Shown: piece by piece, positions 8,837-17,958 of the stretch | Numbering within the stretch: the stretch's first letter is position 1 | How the letters are laid out: each line of letters opens with the position of its first letter | Origin: Devosia aurantiaca | GTDB taxonomy: Bacteria; Pseudomonadota; Alphaproteobacteria; Rhizobiales; Devosiaceae | Direction: 5' to 3' | NCBI RefSeq assembly: GCF_011058215.1 | Contig: NZ_JAALFG010000002.1 | Location: 868,001 to 932,000, forward strand | Length of the DNA stretch: 64,000 nucleotides | Translations under genes and position numbers: made by a program | Notes under the pieces: generated by a model | Database searches by the model: none | What the model was told of the DNA's origin: nothing | What the model saw: only the letters and a program-made list of their open reading frames with translations

Positions 8837-9818
8837 CAGCGATCTCCCCGTCAAAGTTCACGCGGCCGAGCCAGATGTAGAGGATGGTGAAGAGCGCGAT
8901 GATCACGAACAGCAAGGTCGACTGTGTCGAGCCTTCCGCGAAATTATCGAACTGGAAAAGGTTTTCCTGGCTGAGCACGCTCATCGTCTTGGTGGCCGCC
9001 GAATTGGGCGTCAGCACATAGATGAGATCGAAGATGCGCAGGGCATCGAGCACGCGGAAGATGATCGCCACCATCAAAGCGGGGCGCACCAGCGGCAGGG
9101 TGATGCGGAAGAACTGCTTGATCGGGTGGACACCATCGATCTCGGCAGCCTCATAGATGTCCTTGGGGATCATCTGCATGCCGGCAAGGATCAGCAGCGC
9201 CATGAACGGCGTGGTCTTCCAGATATCGACCACCAGCACGGCCGTCATCGCCGTATCGGCGGAAGCGGTCCAGGCGACCTTCTGGCTCAGGAGACCGAGC
9301 CTGATCCCGAGGTCATTGATGATGCCGAGCTGGTCGTTAAGCATCCAGCTCCACATCTTGGCGGAAACAATGGTGGGAATGGCCCAGGGGATGAGGATGG
9401 CGGCGCGAACGATGCCACGTCCCTTGAACTCGGCATTGAGCACCAGCGCCACGATCATGCCGAGCACGGTTTCCCAAAGCACCGACCAGAAGGCAAAGCG
9501 CACGGTATTCCAAACCGCATTCCACCAGGCGGGATCGGCCAGCACCCCGCGGAAACGCACCTGGCCCGAGCTTTCCAGAACCTGCCAGCGCAGGTAGTTA
9601 CCGAAGCCCACCCATTCGGCGCCGTAAAGATTGTTCAGCGAGGCATCGGTGAACGAAAACCAAATCGAGCGCAGCAGGGGCCAACCGGCCACGACCGCCA
9701 GCGCAATCATCATGGGAAGGAGGAACCAGCGGGCGGCGCGCACGCGCTGCTGCATAAGTTCGGACCTGGCCCTCCTCACGGGCGGCGCAACGGGTGACGC
9801 CAATGCTTCGGTGGCCAT
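8836..9818 (-). CDS. thuF: ThuF, sugar ABC transporter permease, frameshifted near its end
   Basis: A MalF-type permease of about 327 residues with six membrane segments and the EAA loop EAAEIDGVHPIKQFFRITLP. The start is the ATG beginning MATEALASP, after the thuE stop and an intervening hairpin. At about 8847 a GGGG run appears one base short: uncorrected, the frame misses its stop and reads through all of thuG out of frame, giving a spurious 590-residue product. Adding one base restores a TGA overlapping the thuG ATG. Confidence 0.88.
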
Positions 9819-9853
9819 GTGCTTGTCCCCTCCCAGGATCGACAATGGCAGGC

Positions 9854-9876
9854 GGGCAGCAGGAAACCTGCCGCCC
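9854..9876 (-). other. Intercistronic hairpin between thuE and thuF
   Basis: A 10-base stem with one mismatch and an AAA loop directly follows the binding-protein gene. Such hairpins commonly protect the binding-protein message from 3' decay, giving excess binding protein over permease. There is no T-run. Confidence 0.45.
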
Positions 9877-9896
9877 ACGCCGCCGGATCGTGACGC

Positions 9897-11153
9897 TTAC
9901 TGCAGCAGGTCCTGGAGATCGGCCTCGAGAACTTCGAGGTTCTCGGCAGCCGAGCCATTGCCCGAAAGCGTGTTGTGGACGGCGGACCAGAACAGCGACG
10001 AGGTCTCGTTGTAGTCGGCCTGGGTCGGTGCGGACGGACGCGGCACAGCGTTCTGGAAGATTTCCTTCCAGTTCGGGATGATCGGAGCGGCTTCGGCAAT
10101 CTCGGCGTCGTCATAGAGCGCTTCGATCGTCGGCAGGTTGGTCTGCTCGATGGCACGAACCTTCTGGATTTCAGCCGAGGTCAGGAACATGGCGAGTTCG
10201 ATCGCGGCGTCCTGGTCTTCCGAATACTTGGAAACGGCATAGTTCCAGCCGCCAAGCGTTGCAGCCGAACGGGCTTCCGGGCCTTCGCCGGCTGGGAGCG
10301 GCGCCACGTCGAACTTGCCGGCAACGGCAGAGTCCGAAGCTTCGCCCAGCGCATAGGCATAGGGCCAGTTGCGCATGAACACGGCATTGCCGAGCTGCCA
10401 GACGCCGCGCGACTCTTCTTCGCCATAGGCGAGGACGCCTTCCGGAGCGATGGTGCCGATCCAGCTTGCAGCTTCCTCGAGCGCTGCCACAGCCTGCTCG
10501 TTGTTGATCGAGATGGTGCCGTCCGCTTCCACGATCTGGCCGCCGCCATAGGACTTGACCCATTCAAGGGCGTCGCAGGTCAGGCCTTCATAGGCATTGC
10601 CCTGGAACACGAAGCCCCACATGTCGGGGTTCTCGGCGCGCTCGCCTTCCATGATTTCGGTCGCGGTTTCACGCAGCTCGGTCCAGGTCGTCGGCACTTC
10701 CTTGCCGTACTTTTCGAGCAGATCCTTGCGGTAGAACAGGGCGGGCGCGTCGGTATAGGCGGGCAGCGCAACGAGCTGGCCGTTGACGGTCTGCGACTCG
10801 ATGATCGAGGGGAAATGGTCCCCGATGACATCGGCGGCAGCGGCCGACAGGTCGACGAAGTGCTCGGCCAGCTGCGGCGCCCAGATCACGTCGGTCGTAT
10901 AGACGTCGATGTCGGTATTGCCGGCGGCAAGCCACAGGCGATACTGGCCAAACTGGTCGGTGGTCGACGAGGGCATCGGCACCACGGTCACGGTGTGGCC
11001 GGTCTCGGCGGTAAACTTTTCGAGCTGCGCCTGCAGGAACTGCAAGCCATTGCCGGTGTCGCCGGACACAATGGAAAGCTCGGCTGCCTGGGCAGCGCCG
11101 CCCACCAGCGTCACGCTGGCCAGCATGCCGACGATCAGTTTCTTCAGAGTCAT
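9897..11153 (-). CDS. thuE: ThuE, sugar-binding periplasmic protein
   Basis: Family 1 extracellular solute-binding protein that captures trehalose-type disaccharides and delivers them to ThuFG. The signal peptide covers about residues 1-25, ending GGAAQAAEL. A MalE-type pattern follows, with VPMPSSTTDQFGQYRLWLAAG, DVYTTDVIWAPQLAEHF, and the conserved Trp-rich block VWQLGNAVFMRNWPYAYAL near residue 270. The ATG at 11153 is chosen over one at 11180 because it has a strong GGGAGG ribosome site and begins the signal peptide directly. First gene of the thuEFGKAB operon. Confidence 0.92.
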   Translation of the reverse strand: MTLKKLIVGMLASVTLVGGAAQAAELSIVSGDTGNGLQFLQAQLEKFTAETGHTVTVVPMPSSTTDQFGQYRLWLAAGNTDIDVYTTDVIWAPQLAEHFVDLSAAAADVIGDHFPSIIESQTVNGQLVALPAYTDAPALFYRKDLLEKYGKEVPTTWTELRETATEIMEGERAENPDMWGFVFQGNAYEGLTCDALEWVKSYGGGQIVEADGTISINNEQAVAALEEAASWIGTIAPEGVLAYGEEESRGVWQLGNAVFMRNWPYAYALGEASDSAVAGKFDVAPLPAGEGPEARSAATLGGWNYAVSKYSEDQDAAIELAMFLTSAEIQKVRAIEQTNLPTIEALYDDAEIAEAAPIIPNWKEIFQNAVPRPSAPTQADYNETSSLFWSAVHNTLSGNGSAAENLEVLEADLQDLLQ

Positions 11154-11275
11154 TAAAAACCTCCCAGTGAAATCATGCACGGGAGAGGCATGTGCGGACG
11201 GTCCCGGCGCCTTGCGCCTGACCTCTTATCCTCCCCCGCCAAAGCCCCTAACCACCGGTTGATGCCCGAGGTTTT

Positions 11276-11288
11276 AAAGCGCTTTGAA
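11276..11288. promoter_or_regulatory. LacI-type operator candidate O1 (thuE side)
   Basis: AAAGCGCTTTGAA; its first ten bases are a perfect palindrome centred on GC, the usual LacI-family operator architecture. It lies about 120 bases upstream of the thuE start. It matches O2 at 12 of 13 positions. Confidence 0.55.
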
Positions 11289-11492
11289 GAGAAAAGAACC
11301 AGAGGGTCGATTTTCTGTCAAGCGGCACCGGCTCAGATTTTTAAGATATGCCTGTGCGAAAACCTGAAATATACCACAAATCAAAGACTTACGAAAGCAG
11401 AAGCAATATGGGCGTTAACTTTTAGCAACTTGCGCTTGAGGTACGCACCTCAGCACAAGGGACAAGCGTCTGCCCTCTTGCGCGAAAATTTG

Positions 11493-11505
11493 AAATCGCT
11501 TTGAA
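11493..11505. promoter_or_regulatory. LacI-type operator candidate O2 (thuR side)
   Basis: AAATCGCTTTGAA, one base different from O1 and 217 bases from it, about 130 bases upstream of thuR. The spacing would allow a repression loop and autoregulation. Confidence 0.5.
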
Positions 11506-11631
11506 TGCCGCAAATGGAGGAGGGAGCGCGCTCGACCCGCAATAGGGGGAGCCGCCTGTTTTGACGGCAATGTTGAAGCGTAAAGGAGGTTCCACCTTCC
11601 TGCTCGACGCGCCGCCAGAACCAAAACGCGC

Positions 11632-12648
11632 ATGAGACTGAAAGATCTCGCCGAGCATCTCGGCCTGTCGCAAACCACTGTGTCCCGGGCGCTGAACGGC
11701 TATCCGGAAGTCAACGAAGCCACGCGCCGCCGCGTCTCCGATGCAGCCGACGCGCTCGGCTATCGCCCCAATGCCAGCGCCCTGCGCCTGGCCACCGGCC
11801 GGGCCGGCGCCATCGGCCTCGTGCTGCGCGGCGCCGATGAGCTGGGTCCGCACATGTCGGAGTTTTTGTCCGGCGTCGGCTCGCACATGGCCGCGCAGGA
11901 GATCGACGTGCTGGTCGCGACGGTTGCCAGCCATGCCGAAGAACTCGCCGCCTATCGCCGTCTGGCGGCGAGCCAGAAGGTCGACGCGGTTATCCTTCAT
12001 TCGCCGACGACACGCGATGAACGCGCCGAACTGCTGCTCGAGCTCAAGATTCCCTTCGTGCTTCATGGCCGCACCGAGATCGGCCATCCGGTCGCCTGGC
12101 TCGATATCGACAATGCCGGCGCCCTCGAACGCGCCACCTCGCATCTTCTCGATCTTGGTCACCGCCGCATCGCCCTGCTGAACGGTCTAAGAGGGCAAAC
12201 CTTCGCCGAACATCGCGAACAGGGCTATTGCGCCGCTTTCGCCGACCGCGGGCTCACGCCGGACCGTGGCCTCATGGCCAACGGTGTGTTCACGGACGAA
12301 GCCGCCTTTCGCACGGCGCAAGCCATGCTCGCCCGGCGCCCTGCGCCGACCGCCTTTCTCGCCGGTTCGATGATGACGGCGCTTGGCGTTTTCCGCGCCA
12401 TCCGCCAGGCCGGCCTCGAACTGGGCACCGACGTCTCGATGATCGCCCACGACGACGTCTTTCCCTATCTCAATGCCGACAACATGTACCCCACCATGTC
12501 GACCACGCGATCCCCCATCCGCCAGGCGGGCGCCAGGATCGCAGACCTGATTACCCAAGTGCTTGCCGGCAAGCCCCTCGAAGAAGTGCACGAGCTATGG
12601 CCCGTGGAACTGGTGCTGCGCGAAAGCTCGACCAGGGTTCGTGAATAG
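11632..12648 (+). CDS. thuR: ThuR, LacI-family transcription regulator
   Basis: A 338-residue regulator divergent from thuE. The N-terminal LacI helix-turn-helix is MRLKDLAEHLGLSQTTVSRA, with the hinge near GYRPNASALRL. A periplasmic-binding-protein-like effector domain follows from about residue 60, ending ELVLRESS. In rhizobia ThuR controls thuEFGKAB and responds to the transported disaccharides; that role fits its position here. The start at the first methionine of the helix-turn-helix is typical of the family. An intergenic repeat begins 6 bases after its stop. Confidence 0.9.
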   Translation: MRLKDLAEHLGLSQTTVSRALNGYPEVNEATRRRVSDAADALGYRPNASALRLATGRAGAIGLVLRGADELGPHMSEFLSGVGSHMAAQEIDVLVATVASHAEELAAYRRLAASQKVDAVILHSPTTRDERAELLLELKIPFVLHGRTEIGHPVAWLDIDNAGALERATSHLLDLGHRRIALLNGLRGQTFAEHREQGYCAAFADRGLTPDRGLMANGVFTDEAAFRTAQAMLARRPAPTAFLAGSMMTALGVFRAIRQAGLELGTDVSMIAHDDVFPYLNADNMYPTMSTTRSPIRQAGARIADLITQVLAGKPLEEVHELWPVELVLRESSTRVRE

Positions 12649-12653
12649 GACGA

Positions 12654-12822
12654 CACCCCCTTCCGAGCGCCGCTAGGCTCGTTCCTCGCCAAGCTCTGCT
12701 TGCCTTCCACTCTGAGGGGGAAGGTGGGCACCGAGTTCGAATATCCACCGCACCCACCCTCCCCCTCAGAGGGGAGGGCACCGAAGCTTAGCCAACGGCT
12801 TAGCGTAGGTGGGAGGGGGTGA
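12654..12822. repeat. Intergenic inverted-repeat element, copy 1
   Basis: An imperfect inverted repeat with arms of about 75 bases. The left arm begins CACCCCCTTCCGAGC (arm type A) and the right arm ends GTGGGAGGGGGTG (type B reversed). Each arm contains a GC-rich palindrome around CCCTCTGAGGGGG. It starts 6 bases after thuR and has three relatives at 14082, 45127 and 61054. Confidence 0.8.
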
Positions 12823-12950
12823 CTTTCTCTGAAACGCTTCGTCATCCCGCTGTCACAGCAGCTTCATCTACCCGTCACGCAGCCGCAATACTCCCTCGCC
12901 ATTCGCCCGGCACCAAGACCTGAGGCGAACGTCATCAGGGAGTCATAACC

Positions 12951-14057
12951 ATGACCTTCAAGTCCGCGCTCACCGCTTCGGTCTCGCTTCTGAGCGTGTT
13001 GAGCCTTTCTGCCCCCGCATTCGCCCAGGCCGACCTCGACGCGCTCTATGAAGCCGCCAAGGCAGAAGGCCAGCTCACCACAATCGCCCTGCCCCACTCC
13101 TGGTGCAACTATGGTGGCGTGATCGAGGGTTTCAAGGCCAAGTATCCCGGCATCACCGTCAATGAACTGAACCCCGATGCCGGTTCGGCCGACGAGCTTG
13201 AAGCCGTTCGCGCCAATATCGGCAATAGTGGCCCGCAGGCGCCCGACGTGCTCGATATCGGTCTCGCCTTCGGCCCCCAGGCCAAGGACGAAGGCCTGCT
13301 GCAGGCCTATAAGGTCTCGACCTGGGACGAAATCCCCGACGATGCCAAGGATGCCGACGGCTTCTGGTATGGCGACTATTACGGCGTCCTCGCCTTCGGC
13401 ATCAACAAGGACATCGTGACCGGCGAGAACCCCGATTCCTGGGCCGATCTGCAGAAGGACGAGTTCGCCAATTCTGTCGCTTTGGCCGGTGACCCGCGCA
13501 CGGCCAACAACGCCATCATGTCGGTCTATGCCGCCGGTCTTGCCGCAGGCGACCAGGCTGGTGCAGCACAGGCTGGCCTCGAATTCTTCAAGGCGCTCAA
13601 CGACAAGGGCAATTTCGTCCCCGTCGACGCCGAAGCCGCCGCCATCGCCCAGGGCACGACCCCGATCGCCATCAACTGGGACTACAATCTCCTCGCCGCG
13701 CGCGACAACATGAACGGCAATCCGCCGATCGACGTCATTGTTCCCGCCGATGGCGTCGTGGCCGGCGTCTATGTCCAGGCCATCTCGGCCCATGCCCCGC
13801 ACCCCAACGCGGCAAAACTCTGGATGGAATACCTTTATTCCGACGAAGGTCAGCTCGGCTGGCTCGAAGGCTACTGCCACCCGATCCGCTTCAACGCCAT
13901 GAGCGAAGCCGGCACCCTGCCCGCCGACCTGATGGCAAAGCTGCCGGCCGCCGACAACTACGCCAAGGCCGTGTTCCCCACCATCGAAGAGCAGAACGCC
14001 AACAAGGCCACCATCACTGGCGGCTGGGATTCCACCGTCGGCGCCAGCGTCCAGTAA
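12951..14057 (+). CDS. ABC transporter substrate-binding protein (iron/polyamine-like family)
   Basis: A 368-residue family 1 solute-binding protein. The signal peptide covers residues 1-25 (ending APAFAQA), then the mature protein begins DLDALYEAAKAEGQLTTIALP, a pattern shared by ferric-ion and polyamine-type binding proteins. Later blocks are GFWYGDYYGVLAFGINKD and PTIEEQNANKATITGGWDS. It heads a four-gene importer (binding protein, two permeases, ATPase). The substrate cannot be fixed: iron, polyamine or a phosphonate are all possible. An AGGGAG ribosome site precedes the ATG. A 214-base repeat separates it from the permease genes. Confidence 0.82.
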   Translation: MTFKSALTASVSLLSVLSLSAPAFAQADLDALYEAAKAEGQLTTIALPHSWCNYGGVIEGFKAKYPGITVNELNPDAGSADELEAVRANIGNSGPQAPDVLDIGLAFGPQAKDEGLLQAYKVSTWDEIPDDAKDADGFWYGDYYGVLAFGINKDIVTGENPDSWADLQKDEFANSVALAGDPRTANNAIMSVYAAGLAAGDQAGAAQAGLEFFKALNDKGNFVPVDAEAAAIAQGTTPIAINWDYNLLAARDNMNGNPPIDVIVPADGVVAGVYVQAISAHAPHPNAAKLWMEYLYSDEGQLGWLEGYCHPIRFNAMSEAGTLPADLMAKLPAADNYAKAVFPTIEEQNANKATITGGWDSTVGASVQ

Positions 14058-14081
14058 GCCGCTAGAACCCAGGTCTGGTGC

Positions 14082-14295
14082 ATCCCTCCCCCTTGAGGGG
14101 AGGGACCGAGGGTGGGGGTCCATCAGTGAGCCACTGCACCACCCCCACCCCAGCCCTCCCCCTCAAGGGGGAGGGAGCGCCATCCAGTTCTGGCCGCTAC
14201 CTAACCACACTCACCACTCCCACCCTCCCCCTTGAGGGGAGGGTACCGCAGCTTAGGTCCAACGGACCTTAGCGAAGGTAGGAAGGGTGTGTCGG
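14082..14295. repeat. Intergenic inverted-repeat element, copy 2 (diverged)
   Basis: The longest copy. It contains three CCTCCCCCTTGAGGGGAGG-type palindromes instead of two and ends in a B-type arm (CCGCAGCTTAGG...AGGTAGGAAGGG). It lies between the binding-protein gene and the first permease of the same importer, 24 bases after the stop codon. Confidence 0.75.
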
Positions 14296-14321
14296 CCTCT
14301 TAACAATCACGAAGTCCCAAG

Positions 14322-15188
14322 ATGTCGACAGCCAAAACAAAACGCAGCATCCCCTGGGACGCCCTCGCCGTCGCCCCCTTCCTCCTCTTCGCCGTCCTCT
14401 TCCTCTTCCTGCCCACGCTCGGCATCATCTCCGCCGCCTTCACCGATCGCGCCGGTAGCTTCACCCTCGACAACATCGCCGGGCTCTTTTCCCCGCAAAT
14501 CCTCTCCGCCTACTGGATCTCGATCCGCGTCGCGGGCACCTCCGCCATCCTCGGCACGCTGATCGGCCTTGCCATCACGCTCGCCATCATTCGCGGCCGC
14601 CTTCCCTCCCCGCTACGCTCCGCCGTCATGACCTTTTCCGGCGTCGCCTCCAACTTCGCCGGCGTGCCCCTGGCCTTCGCCTTCATCGCCACGCTCGGAC
14701 GCCTTGGGCTTGCGACCATCATCCTGCGCACCGTCTTCGGCATCGACATCTACCGGTCCGGCTTCAACCTCTTTTCCTTTTGGGGCCTCACCATCACCTA
14801 TCTCTATTTCCAGATCCCGCTGATGATGCTGACCATCGCGCCAGCGGTCGACGGGCTTAAGAAAGAGTGGAACGAGGCCGCGCAGACCCTGGGCGCCACC
14901 ACCTGGCAGTTCTGGCGCTATGTCGGCCTGCCCATCCTCTGGCCCTCGGTGCTCGGCACGCTGTCGCTGCTGTTCGCCTCAGGCTTTGGTGCCATTGCCA
15001 CAGCCTGGGCACTGACCGGCTCCAACCTCAACATCGTCACCGTCCTGCTCTATAACCAGATCCGCGGCGATGCCCTTCAGAACCCCGGCCTCGGCGCCGC
15101 GCTGGCGCTCGGCATGATCGTCGTCACCTCGATCGCCAACATCATCTATCTCGTGGTCGCCGCCCGCGCCGAAAGGTGGATGAAATGA
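14322..15188 (+). CDS. ABC transporter permease 1
   Basis: A 288-residue inner-membrane permease with six segments. The first anchor is APFLLFAVLFLFLPTLGI, and the EAA loop near residue 188 is EAAQTLGATTWQFWRYVGLP. It belongs to the PotB/FbpB-like half-permeases of iron and polyamine importers. Its stop overlaps the start of the next permease by three bases (ATGA), implying coupled translation. Confidence 0.85.
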   Translation: MSTAKTKRSIPWDALAVAPFLLFAVLFLFLPTLGIISAAFTDRAGSFTLDNIAGLFSPQILSAYWISIRVAGTSAILGTLIGLAITLAIIRGRLPSPLRSAVMTFSGVASNFAGVPLAFAFIATLGRLGLATIILRTVFGIDIYRSGFNLFSFWGLTITYLYFQIPLMMLTIAPAVDGLKKEWNEAAQTLGATTWQFWRYVGLPILWPSVLGTLSLLFASGFGAIATAWALTGSNLNIVTVLLYNQIRGDALQNPGLGAALALGMIVVTSIANIIYLVVAARAERWMK

Positions 15189-15975
15189 GGGGCCAAAAAT
15201 TCTGGGCCTGGCTCATCTTCGGCCTCGGCGCCGCCTATTTCATCATTCCGCTGATCGCCACCTTTGAATTTTCGCTGCGCATGCGCCGCGGCGAATATAG
15301 CTTCGATGCCTATGCCTCGGTATTTAGCGACCCGCAGTTTGCCGCAAGCTTTGGCTATTCGATCGTCATCGGCCTCTTCACCATCGTCGTCGGCATTCTG
15401 GTGGTCGTGCCCGCGGTCTACTTCGTCCGCCTGCGAATGCCCTGGCTCCGGCCGTTCATGGAATTCGTGACGCTCTTGCCGCTGGTCATCCCCGCACTGG
15501 TCCTGGTCTACGGCTATATCCGCCTCTACGGCTCGAGCTCGTTCCTGCCCTTCACCGGCTCGGTGCTAGGCACCGACGTGCTGCTCACCTGCGCCTATGT
15601 GACCCTCGCTTTGCCCTTCATGTATCGCGCCGTCGACAACGGCATGCGTACCATCGACATCGGCACCCTGACCGAAGCCGCGCAAATCGCCGGCGCCAAT
15701 CAGCTCCAGATCATCGGGCAGATCATCCTGCCCAATATCCTTGTCGCCATCCTCTCCGGCGCCTTTTTGACCTTCGCCATCGTCATCGGCGAATTCACCA
15801 TCGCTTCGCTGCTCAACCGCCCGGCCTTCGGCCCCTACCTCGTCGGCATTGGCACCAACCGCGCCTACGAGCCGGCGGCGCTCGCCATCATCTCCTTCAT
15901 CATTACCTGGGGCGCCATGGGCATGATCAACGTGCTCGGCCGCTTTGCCCCCGCACCTCCGTCCGGACCGACTGA
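15185..15975 (+). CDS. ABC transporter permease 2, probable frameshift at its end
   Basis: A PotC-like permease of about 264 residues with six membrane segments and the EAA loop EAAQIAGANQLQIIGQIILP. The ATG at 15185 is chosen because it overlaps the previous stop and has AAGGTGG upstream; a GTG at 15176 is possible. As sequenced, no stop separates it from the following ATPase, so both read as one 524-residue chain. A TGA two bases before the ATPase ATG comes into frame if one base is missing just upstream. Given the minus-one indels in the ATPase itself, a sequencing deletion is likelier than a real fusion. Confidence 0.8.
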
Positions 15976-15976
15976 C

Positions 15977-16979
15977 ATGGCCGCCTTTCTCGAAATCGAA
16001 AACCTCGTCAAAACCTTTGGCACCAACACGGTGGTCAAGGGCGCCAGCTTTGGGTTCGACAAGGGCGAGTTCATCTCCCTGCTCGGCCCCTCCGGCTGCG
16101 GCAAGACCACGATCCTGCGGATGATCGCCGGCTTCGAACGCCCCTCCTCTGGCGCCATCCGCGTCGATGGCCGCGACATCACGCAGCTCAAGCCCAACCA
16201 GCGCCAACTCGGCATGGTCTTCCAGGCCTATGCCCTCTTTCCCAACCTCACCGTCGGCGACAACATCGCCTTCGGTCTCAAGATCGCCGGCATGCCCGCC
16301 GACCAGCGCCGGGCCCGAGTCGAGGAAATGCTCAAGCTCATCGGCCTGCCCGGCTTCGAAAAGCGCTACCCCTACGAAATGAGCGGCGGCCAGCAGCAGC
16401 GCGTCGCCCTTGCCCGCGCTATCGCCCCCAAGCCGCGACTTCTCCTGCTCGACGAGCCGCTTTCGGCGCTCGACGCCAAGATTCGCGTTTCGCTGCGCCA
16501 GGAGATCCGCGCCATCCAGCAGGACCTCGGCATCACCACCGTCTTCGTCACCCATGATCAGGAAGAAGCGCTCTCGATCTCCGACCGCATCGTCGTCATG
16601 AATGCGGGGGCATCGAACAGCTCGGCACGCCGCACGAAATCTACAATCGGCCGACCAGTCGGTTCGCGGCGACTTTTGTCGGCCACCTCAACCTGCTTCC
16701 GGCCGGCCTCTTTCCGCAGGGCGCAGTGGCAAACGCTAGCAGTGTGCTAGCACTTCGGCCGGAAATGCTAAGCCTCACACCAAAAAGCGGCACCGATTTT
16801 GCGCTCCCGGCGACGATTACGGACGTCAATTTCCTCGGCGCAGTGGTGCGCCTCAATGTCGACCTAGCCGGCACACCGGTTCATATCGATACCTTCAACG
16901 ACCAGTCGACGCCCCCTCCCGCGGCGATCAGGTCACCGTCCATATCGCCTCGCGCGACCTTCTGGCCCTGCCCAACTAG
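15977..16979 (+). CDS. ABC transporter ATPase (PotA/FbpC-like), two frameshifts
   Basis: The nucleotide-binding subunit of the importer, about 334 residues after correction. Walker A is GPSGCGKTT, signature MSGGQQQRVALARA and Walker B LLLLDEP. The C-terminal TOBE-like region includes LRPEMLSLTP. Net minus-one shifts occur near 16605, in a GGGGG run just after RIVVMNAG, and near 16910, in a C-rich run; correcting both yields GIEQLGTPHEIYNRP and a C-terminus ending RDLLALPN then TAG. Its stop lies 57 bases before sseA. Confidence 0.85.
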
Positions 16980-17036
16980 TGCCTTGCGGCCTCCACAATA
17001 GCGGCCTACCAAGGCTGAGCAGTTGAGGAGGATCGC

Positions 17037-17870
17037 ATGACCAATCCATTCGTCACCACCGCCTGGCTTGCCGAAAACCTCAGCAATCCCAACGTTGTCG
17101 TGGTCGATGGCTCCTGGCACATGCCCACCGCCAGCCGCAATGCGCAGGCCGAATATCTCGACGGCCACATCCCCGGCGCGGTCTTCTTCGACATCGACGG
17201 CATCGCCGATCCCACCACCGACCTCCCCCACATGCTCCCCGCCCCCGCAGACTTCGAGCGCGCAGTCGGTGCGCTCGGCATCTCCGAGACCATGACCATC
17301 GTCGTCTATGACGAAGTCGGCCTGCAGAGCGCCCCTCGCGTCTGGTGGACCTTCCGTACCTTTGGCGCGAAAAATGTTTATATATTAGAAGGCGGTGGCC
17401 CCAAATGGCGAGCCGAGCGCCGCCCCATCGAAGCCGGATTGGTCAGGCGCGAGCGCGTCGATTTCGACTCCGACTTCGATCCCGATGCGGTAACGCATTT
17501 TGAAGCCGTCGCCGAAACCAGCCGCACCCGCTCGGGCCAGATCGTGGACGCGCGCCCGGCTCCCCGCTTCCACGCCGAAGTTCCCGAACCCCGTCCGGGC
17601 CTCAAGGGCGGCCACATCCCCAATAGCCTCAACGTCCCCGTCGGGGTCCTGAGCGAAGGCGGAATACTGAAGTCGCCTGGGGAACTTAGGACCATTTTCG
17701 CCGACCGCGGCGTTGACCTCACCAAGCCGATCGTCACCTCCTGCGGCTCCGGCATCACTGCGGTGACGCTTGCGCTTGCCCTAGAGCAGGCCGGCGCCAA
17801 AAACGTCGCCGTCTATGATGGCTCCTGGACCGAATGGGGTGCCCACCCCGATGCCGAAATCGAGAGCTGA
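17037..17870 (+). CDS. sseA: 3-mercaptopyruvate sulfurtransferase
   Basis: A 277-residue protein with two rhodanese domains. The N-terminal inactive domain contains HIPGAVFFDIDGIAD; the C-terminal domain has the active-site loop CGSGITA with catalytic Cys236. That loop (CGSG rather than CRKGVT) marks mercaptopyruvate, not thiosulfate, sulfurtransferases. The enzyme moves sulfur from 3-mercaptopyruvate to acceptors such as cyanide or thioredoxin. A GAGGAGG ribosome site precedes the ATG. It follows the ABC importer on the same strand and may be cotranscribed, but the functional link is unclear. Confidence 0.88.
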   Translation: MTNPFVTTAWLAENLSNPNVVVVDGSWHMPTASRNAQAEYLDGHIPGAVFFDIDGIADPTTDLPHMLPAPADFERAVGALGISETMTIVVYDEVGLQSAPRVWWTFRTFGAKNVYILEGGGPKWRAERRPIEAGLVRRERVDFDSDFDPDAVTHFEAVAETSRTRSGQIVDARPAPRFHAEVPEPRPGLKGGHIPNSLNVPVGVLSEGGILKSPGELRTIFADRGVDLTKPIVTSCGSGITAVTLALALEQAGAKNVAVYDGSWTEWGAHPDAEIES

Positions 17871-17958
17871 TGGCGTTTATTACGACATTGTAAGTGTGCG
17901 AAGCCACCAACCGCTGCTAGCCTTCCGGCACCTTTTCTAATCTGCTCAGAGGTTTGGC

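Larger units (their letters stand above)
11154..11631. other. Divergent thuE/thuR control region
   Basis: About 480 bases without a convincing gene. It holds the outward promoters for thuE and thuR and two LacI-type operator candidates. It is locally AT-richer than its surroundings (11270-11420). No riboswitch or small RNA structure was recognised. Confidence 0.6.

Noticed and set aside
8106..9878. 590-residue ThuF-ThuG read-through product
   Set aside because: The last 260 residues are thuG read out of frame; one missing G near 8847 explains the lost stop.
12864..14123. 419-residue minus-strand open frame
   Set aside because: It is antisense to the signal-peptide-bearing ABC binding protein gene, has low-complexity Gly/Val/Asp composition and no motif; high-GC DNA produces such frames.
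12654..14295. GC-rich repeats as a possible CRISPR array
   Set aside because: They are long inverted repeats scattered at gene ends, not short direct repeats with regular spacers.
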